DNA of 12,438 nt from Salinarimonas sp051117315. Lineage in GTDB: Bacteria; Pseudomonadota; Alphaproteobacteria; Rhizobiales; Beijerinckiaceae. Position numbers and translations under genes: made by a program. Location of the stretch: positions 1-12,438 of the forward strand of contig JBNPEA010000126.1 of the NCBI GenBank assembly GCA_051117315.1, given 5' to 3'. Below are positions 1-5,927 of this stretch, one piece after another (position 1 is the first letter of the stretch; each line of letters begins with the position of its first letter). Below the pieces are notes generated by a model that had not been told where the DNA came from, ran no database searches, and worked only from the letters and a program-made list of their open reading frames with translations.

Positions 1-425
1 GCGAGGCCGCGCTCCCGGTCGAGGCCGAAGCGGGCGACGGCGTCGTCGATGACCGCCAGCAGGAAGGCGACGTCGTCGCGCGGCGTGCGCCCCGGCCGGC
101 CCCTGCGGCTCTCCGGCCGCAGCGACAACGAGGACGGCCCGTCCGGCCGGTTGGAAACGCCCTGCGGCACGACGAGCGCATAGCCGCGATCGCGATACGC
201 GTCGACGACGGCCGCGTTCGCCGCCATGCGGCCGGCCGATCCGCCGTAGCCGTGCAGGTAGAGCACCCAGGGCGCGCCGCCGCCGGCCGCGAAGCCGGGT
301 GGCACGATGTAGTAGACACCGTCCGCAATCGCGCAGGGCCGCTCGGGACCGCCGCAGGGCTCCTGCGCCGCCGCGGTGCCGATGCTCCCGGCGATCAGGG
401 CGATGCAGACGTGAAGGCGGCGCAT
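1..425 (-). CDS. Secreted PHB-depolymerase/LpqC-type alpha/beta-hydrolase esterase, N-terminal part (runs off window)
   Basis: The start is intact (ATG at 425) and the frame is open to the window edge, giving 141 full codons. Residues 1-20 form a signal peptide: basic MRR, a hydrophobic core and an AAA|QE cleavage site, so export to the periplasm or outside is likely. Next come a cysteine pair (C24, C31) and a short beta-rich stretch ending in YYIVPPGF. The segment VLYLHGYGGSAG (54-65) is the HG oxyanion-hole strand of poly(3-hydroxybutyrate) depolymerase/feruloyl-esterase-like hydrolases (COG3509 type). DDVAFLLAVIDDAVARFGLD (117-136) is the conserved helix that precedes the nucleophile elbow in that family. 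The catalytic GxSxG serine, Asp and His would lie outside the window, so activity cannot be judged. It follows surE after 126 nt on the same strand. Substrate is unknown: PHB, an aryl ester or another ester are all possible. Confidence 0.8.
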   Translation of the reverse strand, partial: MRRLHVCIALIAGSIGTAAAQEPCGGPERPCAIADGVYYIVPPGFAAGGGAPWVLYLHGYGGSAGRMAANAAVVDAYRDRGYALVVPQGVSNRPDGPSSLSLRPESRRGRPGRTPRDDVAFLLAVIDDAVARFGLDRERGL

Positions 426-517
426 GGGGTGCTCCCGGCCGGGACGACGGACGCCGCCGACCCTAGCAGGCAGGGTGGCGCCACGAAACGCCCCGTCCGG
501 GGTCGGCACATCGAGAC

Positions 518-538
518 CCGACGGAGCGTCCCCGTCGG
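518..538 (-). terminator. Hairpin downstream of surE (possible transcript end)
   Basis: CCGACGG and CCGTCGG form a perfect 7-bp stem around a 7-nt loop, beginning about 13 nt past the surE stop codon. No T-run follows on the minus strand, so a canonical intrinsic terminator is not shown. Two weaker hairpins follow in the same gap: 491-502 (CCCCG/CGGGG) and 460-476 (ACCCT/AGGGT). The gap of 126 nt is the largest between surE and its neighbours and may separate the esterase from the surE transcript. Confidence 0.35.
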
Positions 539-551
539 ATCGCCGGCGCGC

Positions 552-1313
552 TCAATCGAACAGCTCGGCCAGCGCCGTCATCGTCGGCTCGTCGGTGAGG
601 TCGAGCTTGAGCGGCGTCACCGAGATGCGGCGGTTGGCCAGCGCCCAGAGGTCGGAGCCGTGACCGGGGGTGAAGGGGGCGCGGGCGAAGGCGATCCAGA
701 AATACGGGTTGCCGCGCCCGTCGCGGCGCTCGTCGATGCTGAGCAGCTCCTGGTTCCGCAGGCCCTGGTGCGTGACGGACACGCCCTCGATCTTCTCCGG
801 CGCGCAATCTGGAAAGTTGATGTTGACGAGCGTATTGCGCGGCAGCTCCAGTCCCAGGACCTTCGAGACCACCCCGGCGCCGTGCGCCTCCGCGCAGCCC
901 CACTGGATCGCCCCGCGCCCGCCGGCGCCGTAGGCCTGCGACAGCGCGATGGAGCGCACGCCGAGCATGGTCCCCTCGATCGCCGCCGCGATCGTGCCCG
1001 AATAGGAGACGTCCTCCGCGACGTTCTGGCCGCGGTTGACGCCCGAGAGCACGAGATCCGGCTTGCGGTCGGCCATGATGTGGCGGATCGCCATGATCAC
1101 GCAGTCGGTGGGCGTGCCCTTCACCGCGAAATGCCCCTCCGCCGTCTCGCGCAGGCGCAGCGGATCGTTCAGCGACAGCGAGTGCGAGACGCCGGACTGG
1201 TCGGTCTCCGGCGCCACCACCGTAACGTCGTCGGAGAGCTGGCGGGCGATCTTCTCCAGGCTCTTGAGGCCCGGCGCGTGGATGCCGTCGTCGTTGGTGC
1301 AGAGGATGCGCAT
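552..1313 (-). CDS. surE: 5'/3'-nucleotidase (nucleoside monophosphate phosphatase) SurE
   Basis: This is a 253-residue protein, the usual SurE length. SurE is a cytosolic, divalent-metal-dependent phosphatase that dephosphorylates nucleoside 5'- and 3'-monophosphates and is linked to stationary-phase survival. Residues 1-12 read MRILCTNDDGIH, with metal ligands D8 and D9. The loop TDQSGVSHSLSL (37-48) supplies the metal-binding serine S40. SGVNRGQNVAEDVSYSGTIA (90-109) carries the ligand N93 and the SYSGT signature. GTPTDCV (66-72) is also typical. The ATG at 1313 is chosen because the family begins exactly at M-R-I-L. An in-frame upstream extension is only the serS shadow. serS ends 5 nt upstream, so the two are almost certainly co-transcribed and probably translationally coupled. 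In many alphaproteobacteria pcm follows surE; here an esterase gene does. Confidence 0.97.
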   Translation of the reverse strand: MRILCTNDDGIHAPGLKSLEKIARQLSDDVTVVAPETDQSGVSHSLSLNDPLRLRETAEGHFAVKGTPTDCVIMAIRHIMADRKPDLVLSGVNRGQNVAEDVSYSGTIAAAIEGTMLGVRSIALSQAYGAGGRGAIQWGCAEAHGAGVVSKVLGLELPRNTLVNINFPDCAPEKIEGVSVTHQGLRNQELLSIDERRDGRGNPYFWIAFARAPFTPGHGSDLWALANRRISVTPLKLDLTDEPTMTALAELFD

Positions 1314-1318
1314 GGGTC

Positions 1319-2635
1319 TCAGGGCCTCTCGGGTCGGGCTGTCTCGATTCGGGTGAGCCCGCCCATATAGGGCACGAGCGCCGACGGCACGGTGACCGAG
1401 CCGTCCTCGTTCTGGAAGGTCTCCATCACGGCGATGAGCGCGCGGCCCACCGCCACGCCCGAGCCGTTGAGCGTGTGGACGAAATGCGGCTTGCCGTCGC
1501 GGCGGAAGCGCGCCTGCATGCGCCGGGCCTGGAAGTCGCCGCAATTGGAGCAGGACGAGATCTCGCGATACGTGTCCTGCCCCGGCAGCCAGACCTCGAT
1601 GTCGTACGTCTTGCGCGCGGAGAAGCCCATGTCTCCCGAGCACAGCGTCACCACCCGGTAGGGCAGCTCGAGGGCCTTCAGCACGGCCTCGGCGCAGCCG
1701 AGCATGCGCTCGTGCTCGTCGCTCGACTGCTCCGGCGTCGTGATCGAGACGAGCTCGCACTTCCAGAACTGGTGCTGGCGCAGCATGCCACGGGTGTCCC
1801 GCCCCGCCGCGCCGGCCTCGGCGCGGAAGGACGGGGTGAGCGCGGTATAGCGCAGAGGCAGCTCGCCCTCGGGGAGGATCTGCTCGCGGGCGAGGTTGGT
1901 GAGCGGGACCTCGGCCGTGGGGATCAGGCCCAGCCGGTTCTCTCGGGGTGCGTCCAGCGCGTCGCCCTTCAGCGCCCAGAACTGGTCGTCCTCGAACTTC
2001 GGCAGTTGCGCCGTGCCGTAGAAGGCCTCGTCGCGCACGAGCAGCGGTGGCGACACCTCGGTGTAGCCGTGCTCGCGCGTGTGCAGGTCGATCATGAACT
2101 GGCCGAGCGCGCGCTCGAGCCGGGCGAGCTGGCCCCTGAGCACCACGAAGCGCGAGCCCGACAGCTTCGCCGCGGTCTCGAAGTCCATCAGCCCCATGGC
2201 CTCGCCGAGCTCGTAGTGCTCGCGGGCGGCGTTGGAGCGTCGGGGCGTGCCCCAGGTGGCGCGCTCGACGTTGGCGCTCTCGTCGGGCCCCTCGGGCACG
2301 TCGTCGGCGGGGAGATTGGGGAGGCCGGCGAGCTCGCGCTCGAGCGCGGCACTCGCGTCCGTCTCGGCCGCCTCGAGCGCGCCGAGCTCGTCCTTCAGCC
2401 CCGCGACCTCGGCCATCAGCGCCTGGGCGCGCGCCTCGTCGCGGGCCTTCTTCGCCCCGCCGATCTCCTTGGAGAGGCTGTTGCGGCGCTCCTGCGCGGC
2501 CTGCGCCTGGGCGACCACCTGCTTGCGGCGGTCGTCGAGCGCGACCAGCTCACGGGAGCGGGGCTCGAGCCCGCGCTTCCTCAGGCCCTCGTCGAAGGCG
2601 GTCGGGTTCTCGCGAATGGCGCGGATGTCGTGCAT
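1319..2635 (-). CDS. serS: Seryl-tRNA synthetase (class II)
   Basis: This 438-residue protein charges tRNA-Ser (and selenocysteine tRNA where present) with serine in the cytosol. Residues 1-100 form the N-terminal helical-hairpin arm that grips the tRNA long variable arm, with coiled-coil character around 30-100. The class II catalytic domain follows. TAEVPLTNL (240-248) is the serine/ATP-binding TXE motif. PSFRAEAGAAGRDTRGM (268-284) is motif 2 with R271 and E273. LNGSGVAVGRALIAVMET (389-406) is motif 3 with R398. PSALVPYMGG near the end is the common SerS tail. The start at 2635 gives MHDIRAIRENP, the usual SerS N-terminus, preceded by a weak GAGAG ribosome site. tatC ends 51 nt upstream and surE begins 5 nt downstream. 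Nothing is truncated or unusual. Confidence 0.98.
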   Translation of the reverse strand: MHDIRAIRENPTAFDEGLRKRGLEPRSRELVALDDRRKQVVAQAQAAQERRNSLSKEIGGAKKARDEARAQALMAEVAGLKDELGALEAAETDASAALERELAGLPNLPADDVPEGPDESANVERATWGTPRRSNAAREHYELGEAMGLMDFETAAKLSGSRFVVLRGQLARLERALGQFMIDLHTREHGYTEVSPPLLVRDEAFYGTAQLPKFEDDQFWALKGDALDAPRENRLGLIPTAEVPLTNLAREQILPEGELPLRYTALTPSFRAEAGAAGRDTRGMLRQHQFWKCELVSITTPEQSSDEHERMLGCAEAVLKALELPYRVVTLCSGDMGFSARKTYDIEVWLPGQDTYREISSCSNCGDFQARRMQARFRRDGKPHFVHTLNGSGVAVGRALIAVMETFQNEDGSVTVPSALVPYMGGLTRIETARPERP

Positions 2636-2686
2636 GTCTCTCGAGCCGGTGCCGGGTCTGGTGCGCGGCGCCGGATCGAGCGAGCC

Positions 2687-3493
2687 TCAATCGTTCGCCG
2701 CGTCGCGTGCGGCCTCGGCTTCCGCACGCTTCTTCTCGACCATCCGGACCGCGAAGATGGACAGCTCGTAGAGAAGCAGGGTCGGGACCGCAAGGGCGAA
2801 CTGGCTGATGATGTCCGGCGGCGTGAACAGCGCCGCGACGATGAACACGAGCACGATCGCGTACTTGCGCTTGTCCTTCAGGAACTCCGAATCGATGATC
2901 CCCGCCCGCGCCAGCAGCGTCAGCACCACCGGCAGCTGGAAGCAGATGCCGAAGGCGAAGATCAGCGTCATGATCAGCGACAGGTACTCGCTGACCTTCG
3001 GCAGGAACTCGATCGTCGGCGCGCCCTCCACCGCGAGCTGCTGCATGCCGACCGAGAAGTGCATCAGGAGTGGCATGGCGACGTAGTAGACGACCATCGC
3101 CCCCGTCGCGAACAGAACCGGCGTCGCCACGAGGTAGGGCAGGAAGGCCTGGCGCTCGTTCTTGTACAGGCCGGGCGCGACGAACTTGTAGATCTGCGTG
3201 GCGATGATCGGGAAGGCGAGGAAGGCCGCGCCGAAGAAGGCCACCTGCAGCTGCGTGAACAGGTACTCGAGCCCGTGCGTGTAGACGAGCCGCGCCATCT
3301 CGGGCGAGCCGACGGCGTTGACGTAGGGCTGGACGAGGATGTTGTAGATGTACTTGGCGAAGCCGAAGGAGGCGGCGAACAGCACCACGAAGGCGATCAT
3401 CGAGCGGATCAGCCGCTCGCGCAGCTCGATGAGGTGCTCGATCAGCGGCGCGCGCGACGCCTCGATGTCGTCGGGCTTGACCGAGAGCGTCAC
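2687..3493 (-). CDS. tatC: Sec-independent (twin-arginine) protein translocase subunit TatC
   Basis: This 268-residue polytopic inner-membrane protein, with TatB, recognises twin-arginine signal peptides and recruits TatA. Six membrane spans can be placed at roughly 30-47, 80-103, 118-141, 168-190, 211-222 and 227-250. Family motifs visible are EHLIELRERL (19-28), FVAPGLYKNERQ (104-115) and TPPDIISQ (224-231, with D227). E. coli E170 corresponds here to Q186 in CFQLPV. From memory Gln is common at this site in alphaproteobacteria, so I do not read it as a defect. The start is GTG at 3493. It overlaps the tatB stop in the 4-nt string GTGA, implying translational coupling. The TLSVKPDDIEASRAPLIEHL N-terminus fits the family. 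An upstream open frame in the same phase is only a tatB shadow. serS follows after 51 nt. Confidence 0.97.
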   Translation of the reverse strand: MTLSVKPDDIEASRAPLIEHLIELRERLIRSMIAFVVLFAASFGFAKYIYNILVQPYVNAVGSPEMARLVYTHGLEYLFTQLQVAFFGAAFLAFPIIATQIYKFVAPGLYKNERQAFLPYLVATPVLFATGAMVVYYVAMPLLMHFSVGMQQLAVEGAPTIEFLPKVSEYLSLIMTLIFAFGICFQLPVVLTLLARAGIIDSEFLKDKRKYAIVLVFIVAALFTPPDIISQFALAVPTLLLYELSIFAVRMVEKKRAEAEAARDAAND

Positions 3494-4065
3494 GGCTTGA
3501 CCTCTTCCTTCTCGGCCGACGCCGGGGTCGCGACGGGGATGGGCTGCGGCGCGGCCACGGGGGCCGCGGGCGCCGCCCTGGCGCCGGGATCGTCGCCGGC
3601 GGAGGCGGCGGGCGGCGCGGCGTTCTCGGCCGCGCCGGCGTCCTGCGTCCCGGCTGCGTCCTGCGCCTTGGCGAAGGAGACCCTGCCGTCGGCCGACTGG
3701 ACGACGGACGCCTTGCCCTCGTCCGGCTTGGCGTCTGGCCCCTTGGCGAGGCTCGGCCCGGCGCCCGGCTTCGTCTCCGCGGGCTTGCCCTCGACGGCCC
3801 GCTTGATCTCGTCGCGCGCCGCCTTGGCCGGGTTCATCCCCGCCTTCGCCGCGCGGCCGATGCCCTCGACCTCTTTGCGGACGGAGTCGAGCTCGGCCTC
3901 GCGCATGGCCTGGTTGAACTGCCCCTGGAACTCGCCCGCCATGCGCCGGACCTTGCCGACAACCTGGCCGACGGCGCGCAGGGTGCGGGGCAGGTCCTTG
4001 GGACCGATGACGATCAGCGCGACGGCGCCGACCAGCATCATCTCGCCCCAGCTCAGATCGAACAT
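3490..4065 (-). CDS. tatB: Sec-independent protein translocase subunit TatB
   Basis: This 191-residue subunit forms the TatBC signal-peptide receptor. Residues 1-20 (MFDLSWGEMMLVGAVALIVI) are the single N-terminal membrane helix, with the conserved polar residue E8. GPKDLPRTLRAVG (21-33) is the hinge. An amphipathic helix to about residue 75 follows (VRRMAGEFQGQFNQAMREAEL and on). The remaining C-terminal part is long, Ala/Pro/Lys-rich and probably disordered, as is usual in alphaproteobacterial TatB, which is longer than TatA. E8 and the G-P-K-D-L-P hinge distinguish it from TatA (FGRGK). A ribosome site AGGA lies 7 nt before the ATG. It overlaps tatC by 4 nt and follows tatA after 118 nt. 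Confidence 0.95.
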   Translation of the reverse strand: MFDLSWGEMMLVGAVALIVIGPKDLPRTLRAVGQVVGKVRRMAGEFQGQFNQAMREAELDSVRKEVEGIGRAAKAGMNPAKAARDEIKRAVEGKPAETKPGAGPSLAKGPDAKPDEGKASVVQSADGRVSFAKAQDAAGTQDAGAAENAAPPAASAGDDPGARAAPAAPVAAPQPIPVATPASAEKEEVKP

Positions 4066-4183
4066 GGCTTCCTGCCCCGGGATCGCGCACGGCCGGCGGC
4101 CGCGTCACGCTGCGTCAAGCCCCTCGGTGCGTCCCGCAGCGGATGCGGCACGGCACCTCCGTCGACGCGGCGGCGCCGCGCCG
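4066..4183 (-). other. tatA-tatB intergenic gap with small hairpins
   Basis: The gap is 118 nt, whereas tatB and tatC overlap. Immediately after the tatA stop there is a perfect 10-bp palindrome, gcggcgccgc, at 4169-4178. Further on, CCGCA and TGCGG form a 5-bp stem around 4133-4148. Neither is followed by a T-run. This could simply be a spacer, or a 3' structure that lets tatA mRNA accumulate separately, since TatA is needed in excess over TatB and TatC. The sequence alone does not decide. Confidence 0.3.
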
Positions 4184-4438
4184 TCAGCCCGCCTTGTTGG
4201 CGTTGGCGTTGGTGTTCTGCGCGCTCGGCGCCGTCTGGCCGGGCTGGTGCTCGATCGAGCGCGCGGGCTCGTTCGAGGCCTGGGCCTGCGCGGCCTCGCC
4301 GTCGTCATCGGACATGCCCTTCTTGAAGGCCTTGATGCCCTGGGCGACGTCGCCCATCATCGCGGAGATCTTGCCGCGACCGAACAGGAGCACGACGAGC
4401 AGGCCGACGACGAGAATTTGCCACAAGCTCGGAGTCAT
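4184..4438 (-). CDS. tatA: Sec-independent protein translocase subunit TatA
   Basis: This is a small 84-residue protein, the normal TatA size. TatA oligomerises to form the translocation pathway in the inner membrane. Residues 1-18 contain the membrane helix (MTPSLWQILVVGLLVVLL). The FGRGK hinge follows (19-23), then the amphipathic helix KISAMMGDVAQGIKAFKKGM (23-42). From about residue 43 the tail is polar, Gln/Asn/Ala-rich and probably disordered. The ATG at 4438 is chosen because it gives the family N-terminus and is preceded by GGAGGGG 6 nt upstream. A longer frame reaching back into the upstream ABC gene is a shadow. It lies 56 nt after the ABC ATPase gene and 118 nt before tatB. Confidence 0.96.
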   Translation of the reverse strand: MTPSLWQILVVGLLVVLLFGRGKISAMMGDVAQGIKAFKKGMSDDDGEAAQAQASNEPARSIEHQPGQTAPSAQNTNANANKAG

Positions 4439-4444
4439 GAGCGT

Positions 4445-4451
4445 CCCCTCC
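4445..4451 (-). promoter_or_regulatory. Ribosome binding site of tatA
   Basis: GGAGGGG on the minus strand lies 6 nt before the ATG at 4438. It supports that start over upstream in-frame codons. Confidence 0.7.
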
Positions 4452-4494
4452 AGCGCCGGCCCGCGGCGCCACCTTATTCCAACCGACCGCCAAC

Positions 4495-5625
4495 CTAGTG
4501 GCGACCCGTGGCGAAAACAAGAACTTCGGCCGGGTTCACATCGATTCCCACGTCCTGCCCCTCCCCCGGCTCCCAGGTCTCCCGGGAGCGCGCCTGCAGG
4601 GGCGCGTCGAGGCCCTGGACCGCGACATGGACGAGATCGACTTCGCCGAGGAAGCGGCGCGCGACGATCCGCCCCGGCAGGCAGAAGCCCGGCGCGCGCA
4701 GCCGGATCGCCTGCGGGCGCACGCACACGATCGCCACGTCCCCCTCGGCGAGGCCGGGCGCGGGAAAGGCGCCCAGCGGCGTCTCCACGCGCCCGCGCCG
4801 GACCGTGCCCTCGACCTCGTTGAAGTCGCAGAAGAAGCGGGCCGCGAACAGGTCCACCGGGCGGCGGTAGATCGCCTCGGCGGTTCCCTGCTGCACGATG
4901 CGCCCGGCGCGCATCAGCACGATCCGGTCGGCGATGCGCATCGCCTCCTCCGGGTCGTGGGTGACGACGATGGTGGTGGCGCCGGTCTCGCGCAGGATGG
5001 CGACGGTCTCCTCGCGGATCGAGTCGCGCAGGCGCCGGTCGAGGTTGGAGAACGGCTCGTCCATCAGCAGCACGCCGGGCCGCGGCGCGATGGCGCGGGC
5101 GAGCGCCACGCGCTGCTGCTCGCCCCCCGAGAGCACGTGCGGATGCTCGCCGGCGAGCCGCTCGAGCCCCACCCGCGAAAGCGCCCGCGTCGCCGAGGCG
5201 AGCGCGTCGGGCTTGGCCAGGCCCTTGAGGCCGAAGAGCACGTTGTCGAGGATCGTCATGTGCGGGAAGAGCGCGTAGTCCTGGAACATCAGGCCCACGC
5301 CCCGCGCCTCCGGCGGCACGAAGGCCGCCTCCCCGCTCACCTCGCGCCCGTCGAGCAGGACCCGCCCCTGCGTCGGCCGCTCGATCCCCGCCGCGACCCG
5401 CAGAAGCGTCGTCTTGCCGCAGCCGGAATGGCCGAGCAGGCAGACCAGCTCTCCCGCCTCGACGGCGAGCGTCACCCCGTCGAGCGCGCGGGTGACGCCG
5501 TAGTCGACGTGCACGTCCTCGAACGCCACCTGCGCCGGGATCGCCGCCCCCGCGGTCCCGCGCTGCCCGAACCGGCCGAAACCGAGGCGATCTGCGAGGC
5601 TGGCGGGACGCGGTGCGGGCTTCAT
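4495..5625 (-). CDS. ABC transporter ATP-binding protein, FbpC/PotA-like with TOBE-type C-terminus (orphan)
   Basis: This 376-residue importer-type ATPase hydrolyses ATP on the cytoplasmic face to drive uptake by membrane partners. Walker A is GHSGCGKT (65-72), the Q-loop glutamine is Q115 in LMFQDYALFPH, and the signature is LSGGEQQRVALARA (165-178). Walker B is VLLMDEP (185-191), followed by SNLD, and the H-loop is H223 in VVTHDPEEAM. All catalytic residues are present. Residues from about 265 to 376 form a regulatory C-terminal region containing VRPQAIRL (302-309), resembling TOBE domains of Fe(III), polyamine or sulfate importers. The FbpC-like iron(III) group looks closest to me, but the substrate is not provable. 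Residues 1-32 precede the domain and look unstructured. The ATG at 5625 was chosen because further extension reads through repeats; only a weak GGAG is seen 13 nt upstream. No permease or binding-protein gene is in the window. Confidence 0.9.
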   Translation of the reverse strand: MKPAPRPASLADRLGFGRFGQRGTAGAAIPAQVAFEDVHVDYGVTRALDGVTLAVEAGELVCLLGHSGCGKTTLLRVAAGIERPTQGRVLLDGREVSGEAAFVPPEARGVGLMFQDYALFPHMTILDNVLFGLKGLAKPDALASATRALSRVGLERLAGEHPHVLSGGEQQRVALARAIAPRPGVLLMDEPFSNLDRRLRDSIREETVAILRETGATTIVVTHDPEEAMRIADRIVLMRAGRIVQQGTAEAIYRRPVDLFAARFFCDFNEVEGTVRRGRVETPLGAFPAPGLAEGDVAIVCVRPQAIRLRAPGFCLPGRIVARRFLGEVDLVHVAVQGLDAPLQARSRETWEPGEGQDVGIDVNPAEVLVFATGRH

Positions 5626-5649
5626 GCGGGACCGGGGCTCCGGGGTGGG

Positions 5650-5671
5650 GATATGCGCTATGTGCGATATC
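5650..5671. promoter_or_regulatory. AT-rich inverted repeat upstream of the ABC ATPase (possible operator or hairpin)
   Basis: GATAT plus CGC on one side pair with GCG plus ATATC on the other. This makes an 8-bp stem with one bulged base and a 5-nt loop. It sits 25-46 nt upstream of the ATPase ATG and is the most AT-rich stretch of its surroundings. On the minus strand a TCGACA (5682-5687), one base off TTGACA, lies just upstream, but I see no convincing -10. An operator overlapping a promoter, or an mRNA leader hairpin, are both possible. Confidence 0.35.
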
Positions 5672-5685
5672 GGGGGGCGTTTGTC

Positions 5686-5758
5686 GACGGGTGGCGGCTC
5701 GTCACCACCGCTCGCCCCCACCCGGCCGCTGCGCGGCCGACCTCCCCGAGGGGGAGGT
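5686..5758 (+). repeat. Double-hairpin palindromic repeat, copy R1 (73-bp direct repeat with R3)
   Basis: The 47-nt core (5712-5758) begins TCGCCCCCACCCG. Hairpin 1 follows (GGCCGC, TGC, GCGGCC at 5724-5738), then hairpin 2 (ACCTCCCC, GAG, GGGGAGGT). The core is identical to that of R3. Including 26 nt of 5' flank, the 73-bp units agree at 66 positions by my hand alignment, at an offset of 169. On the minus strand the hairpin 1 loop is GCA closed by C-G. Confidence 0.9.
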
Positions 5759-5806
5759 GGCGATGTCGTGCGCGGGCAGGAACGTCGATGCAGGCCACCA
5801 CCCGAC

Positions 5807-5854
5807 ACCTCCCCCCGGGGAGGTCGGCGGCCGAAGGCCGACGGGTGGGGGCGA
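5807..5854 (-). repeat. Double-hairpin palindromic repeat, copy R2 (inverted)
   Basis: This is the same architecture in opposite orientation. ACCTCCCC, CC, GGGGAGGT (5807-5824) comes first, then CGGCC, GAA, GGCCG (5828-5840), then a tail complementary to TCGCCCCCACCCG. Hairpin 1 has a different stem from R1/R3 but keeps base pairing, a covariation that suggests selection or family-wide structure. Confidence 0.85.
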
Positions 5855-5927
5855 GACGGATGGCGGCCAACCACCACCATTCGCCCCCACCCGGCCGCTG
5901 CGCGGCCGACCTCCCCGAGGGGGAGGT
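5855..5927 (+). repeat. Double-hairpin palindromic repeat, copy R3, abutting the scpB stop codon
   Basis: The core 5881-5927 is identical to R1 over 47 nt. Hairpin 1 is GGCCGC, TGC, GCGGCC (5893-5907). Hairpin 2 ends at 5927, and the scpB stop codon TAG occupies 5928-5930, so there is no spacer. On the minus strand hairpin 2 is therefore the first thing after the scpB coding sequence in the mRNA. Confidence 0.9.

Larger units (their letters stand above)
5626..5927. other. 302-nt scpB-ABC intergenic region filled by repeats
   Basis: No gene is seen here. The region holds the AT-rich inverted repeat (5650-5671) and three copies of the double-hairpin repeat in plus, minus, plus orientation (5686-5758, 5807-5854, 5855-5927). 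Only 5759-5806 is free of recognisable repeat sequence. Open frames crossing it on either strand consist of repeat sequence and have no recognisable protein content. Confidence 0.8.

Noticed and set aside
518..538. A confident intrinsic terminator after surE
   Set aside because: The stem is good but the downstream strand lacks a T-run, so it is reported only as a low-confidence candidate.
3160..3220. TatC inactivated because the residue matching E. coli E170 is Gln (Q186)
   Set aside because: Gln at this site is, to my knowledge, common in alphaproteobacterial TatC. All other motifs, including D227, are intact.
1475..4498. A 1007-codon open frame on the plus strand across serS, tatC, tatB and tatA
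   Set aside because: It lies antisense to four recognisable genes. Its product is Arg/Leu/Glu/Val-rich shadow sequence with no motif, as expected from GC-rich third positions on the other strand.
5626..5880. An 85-residue N-terminal extension of the ABC ATPase to an ATG at 5880
   Set aside because: The extra codons translate the palindromic repeats and match no family sequence. The domain begins normally after the ATG at 5625.
5686..5927. A CRISPR array
   Set aside because: Only three copies with unequal spacing, mixed orientation and strong internal palindromes. No cas genes and no regular spacers.
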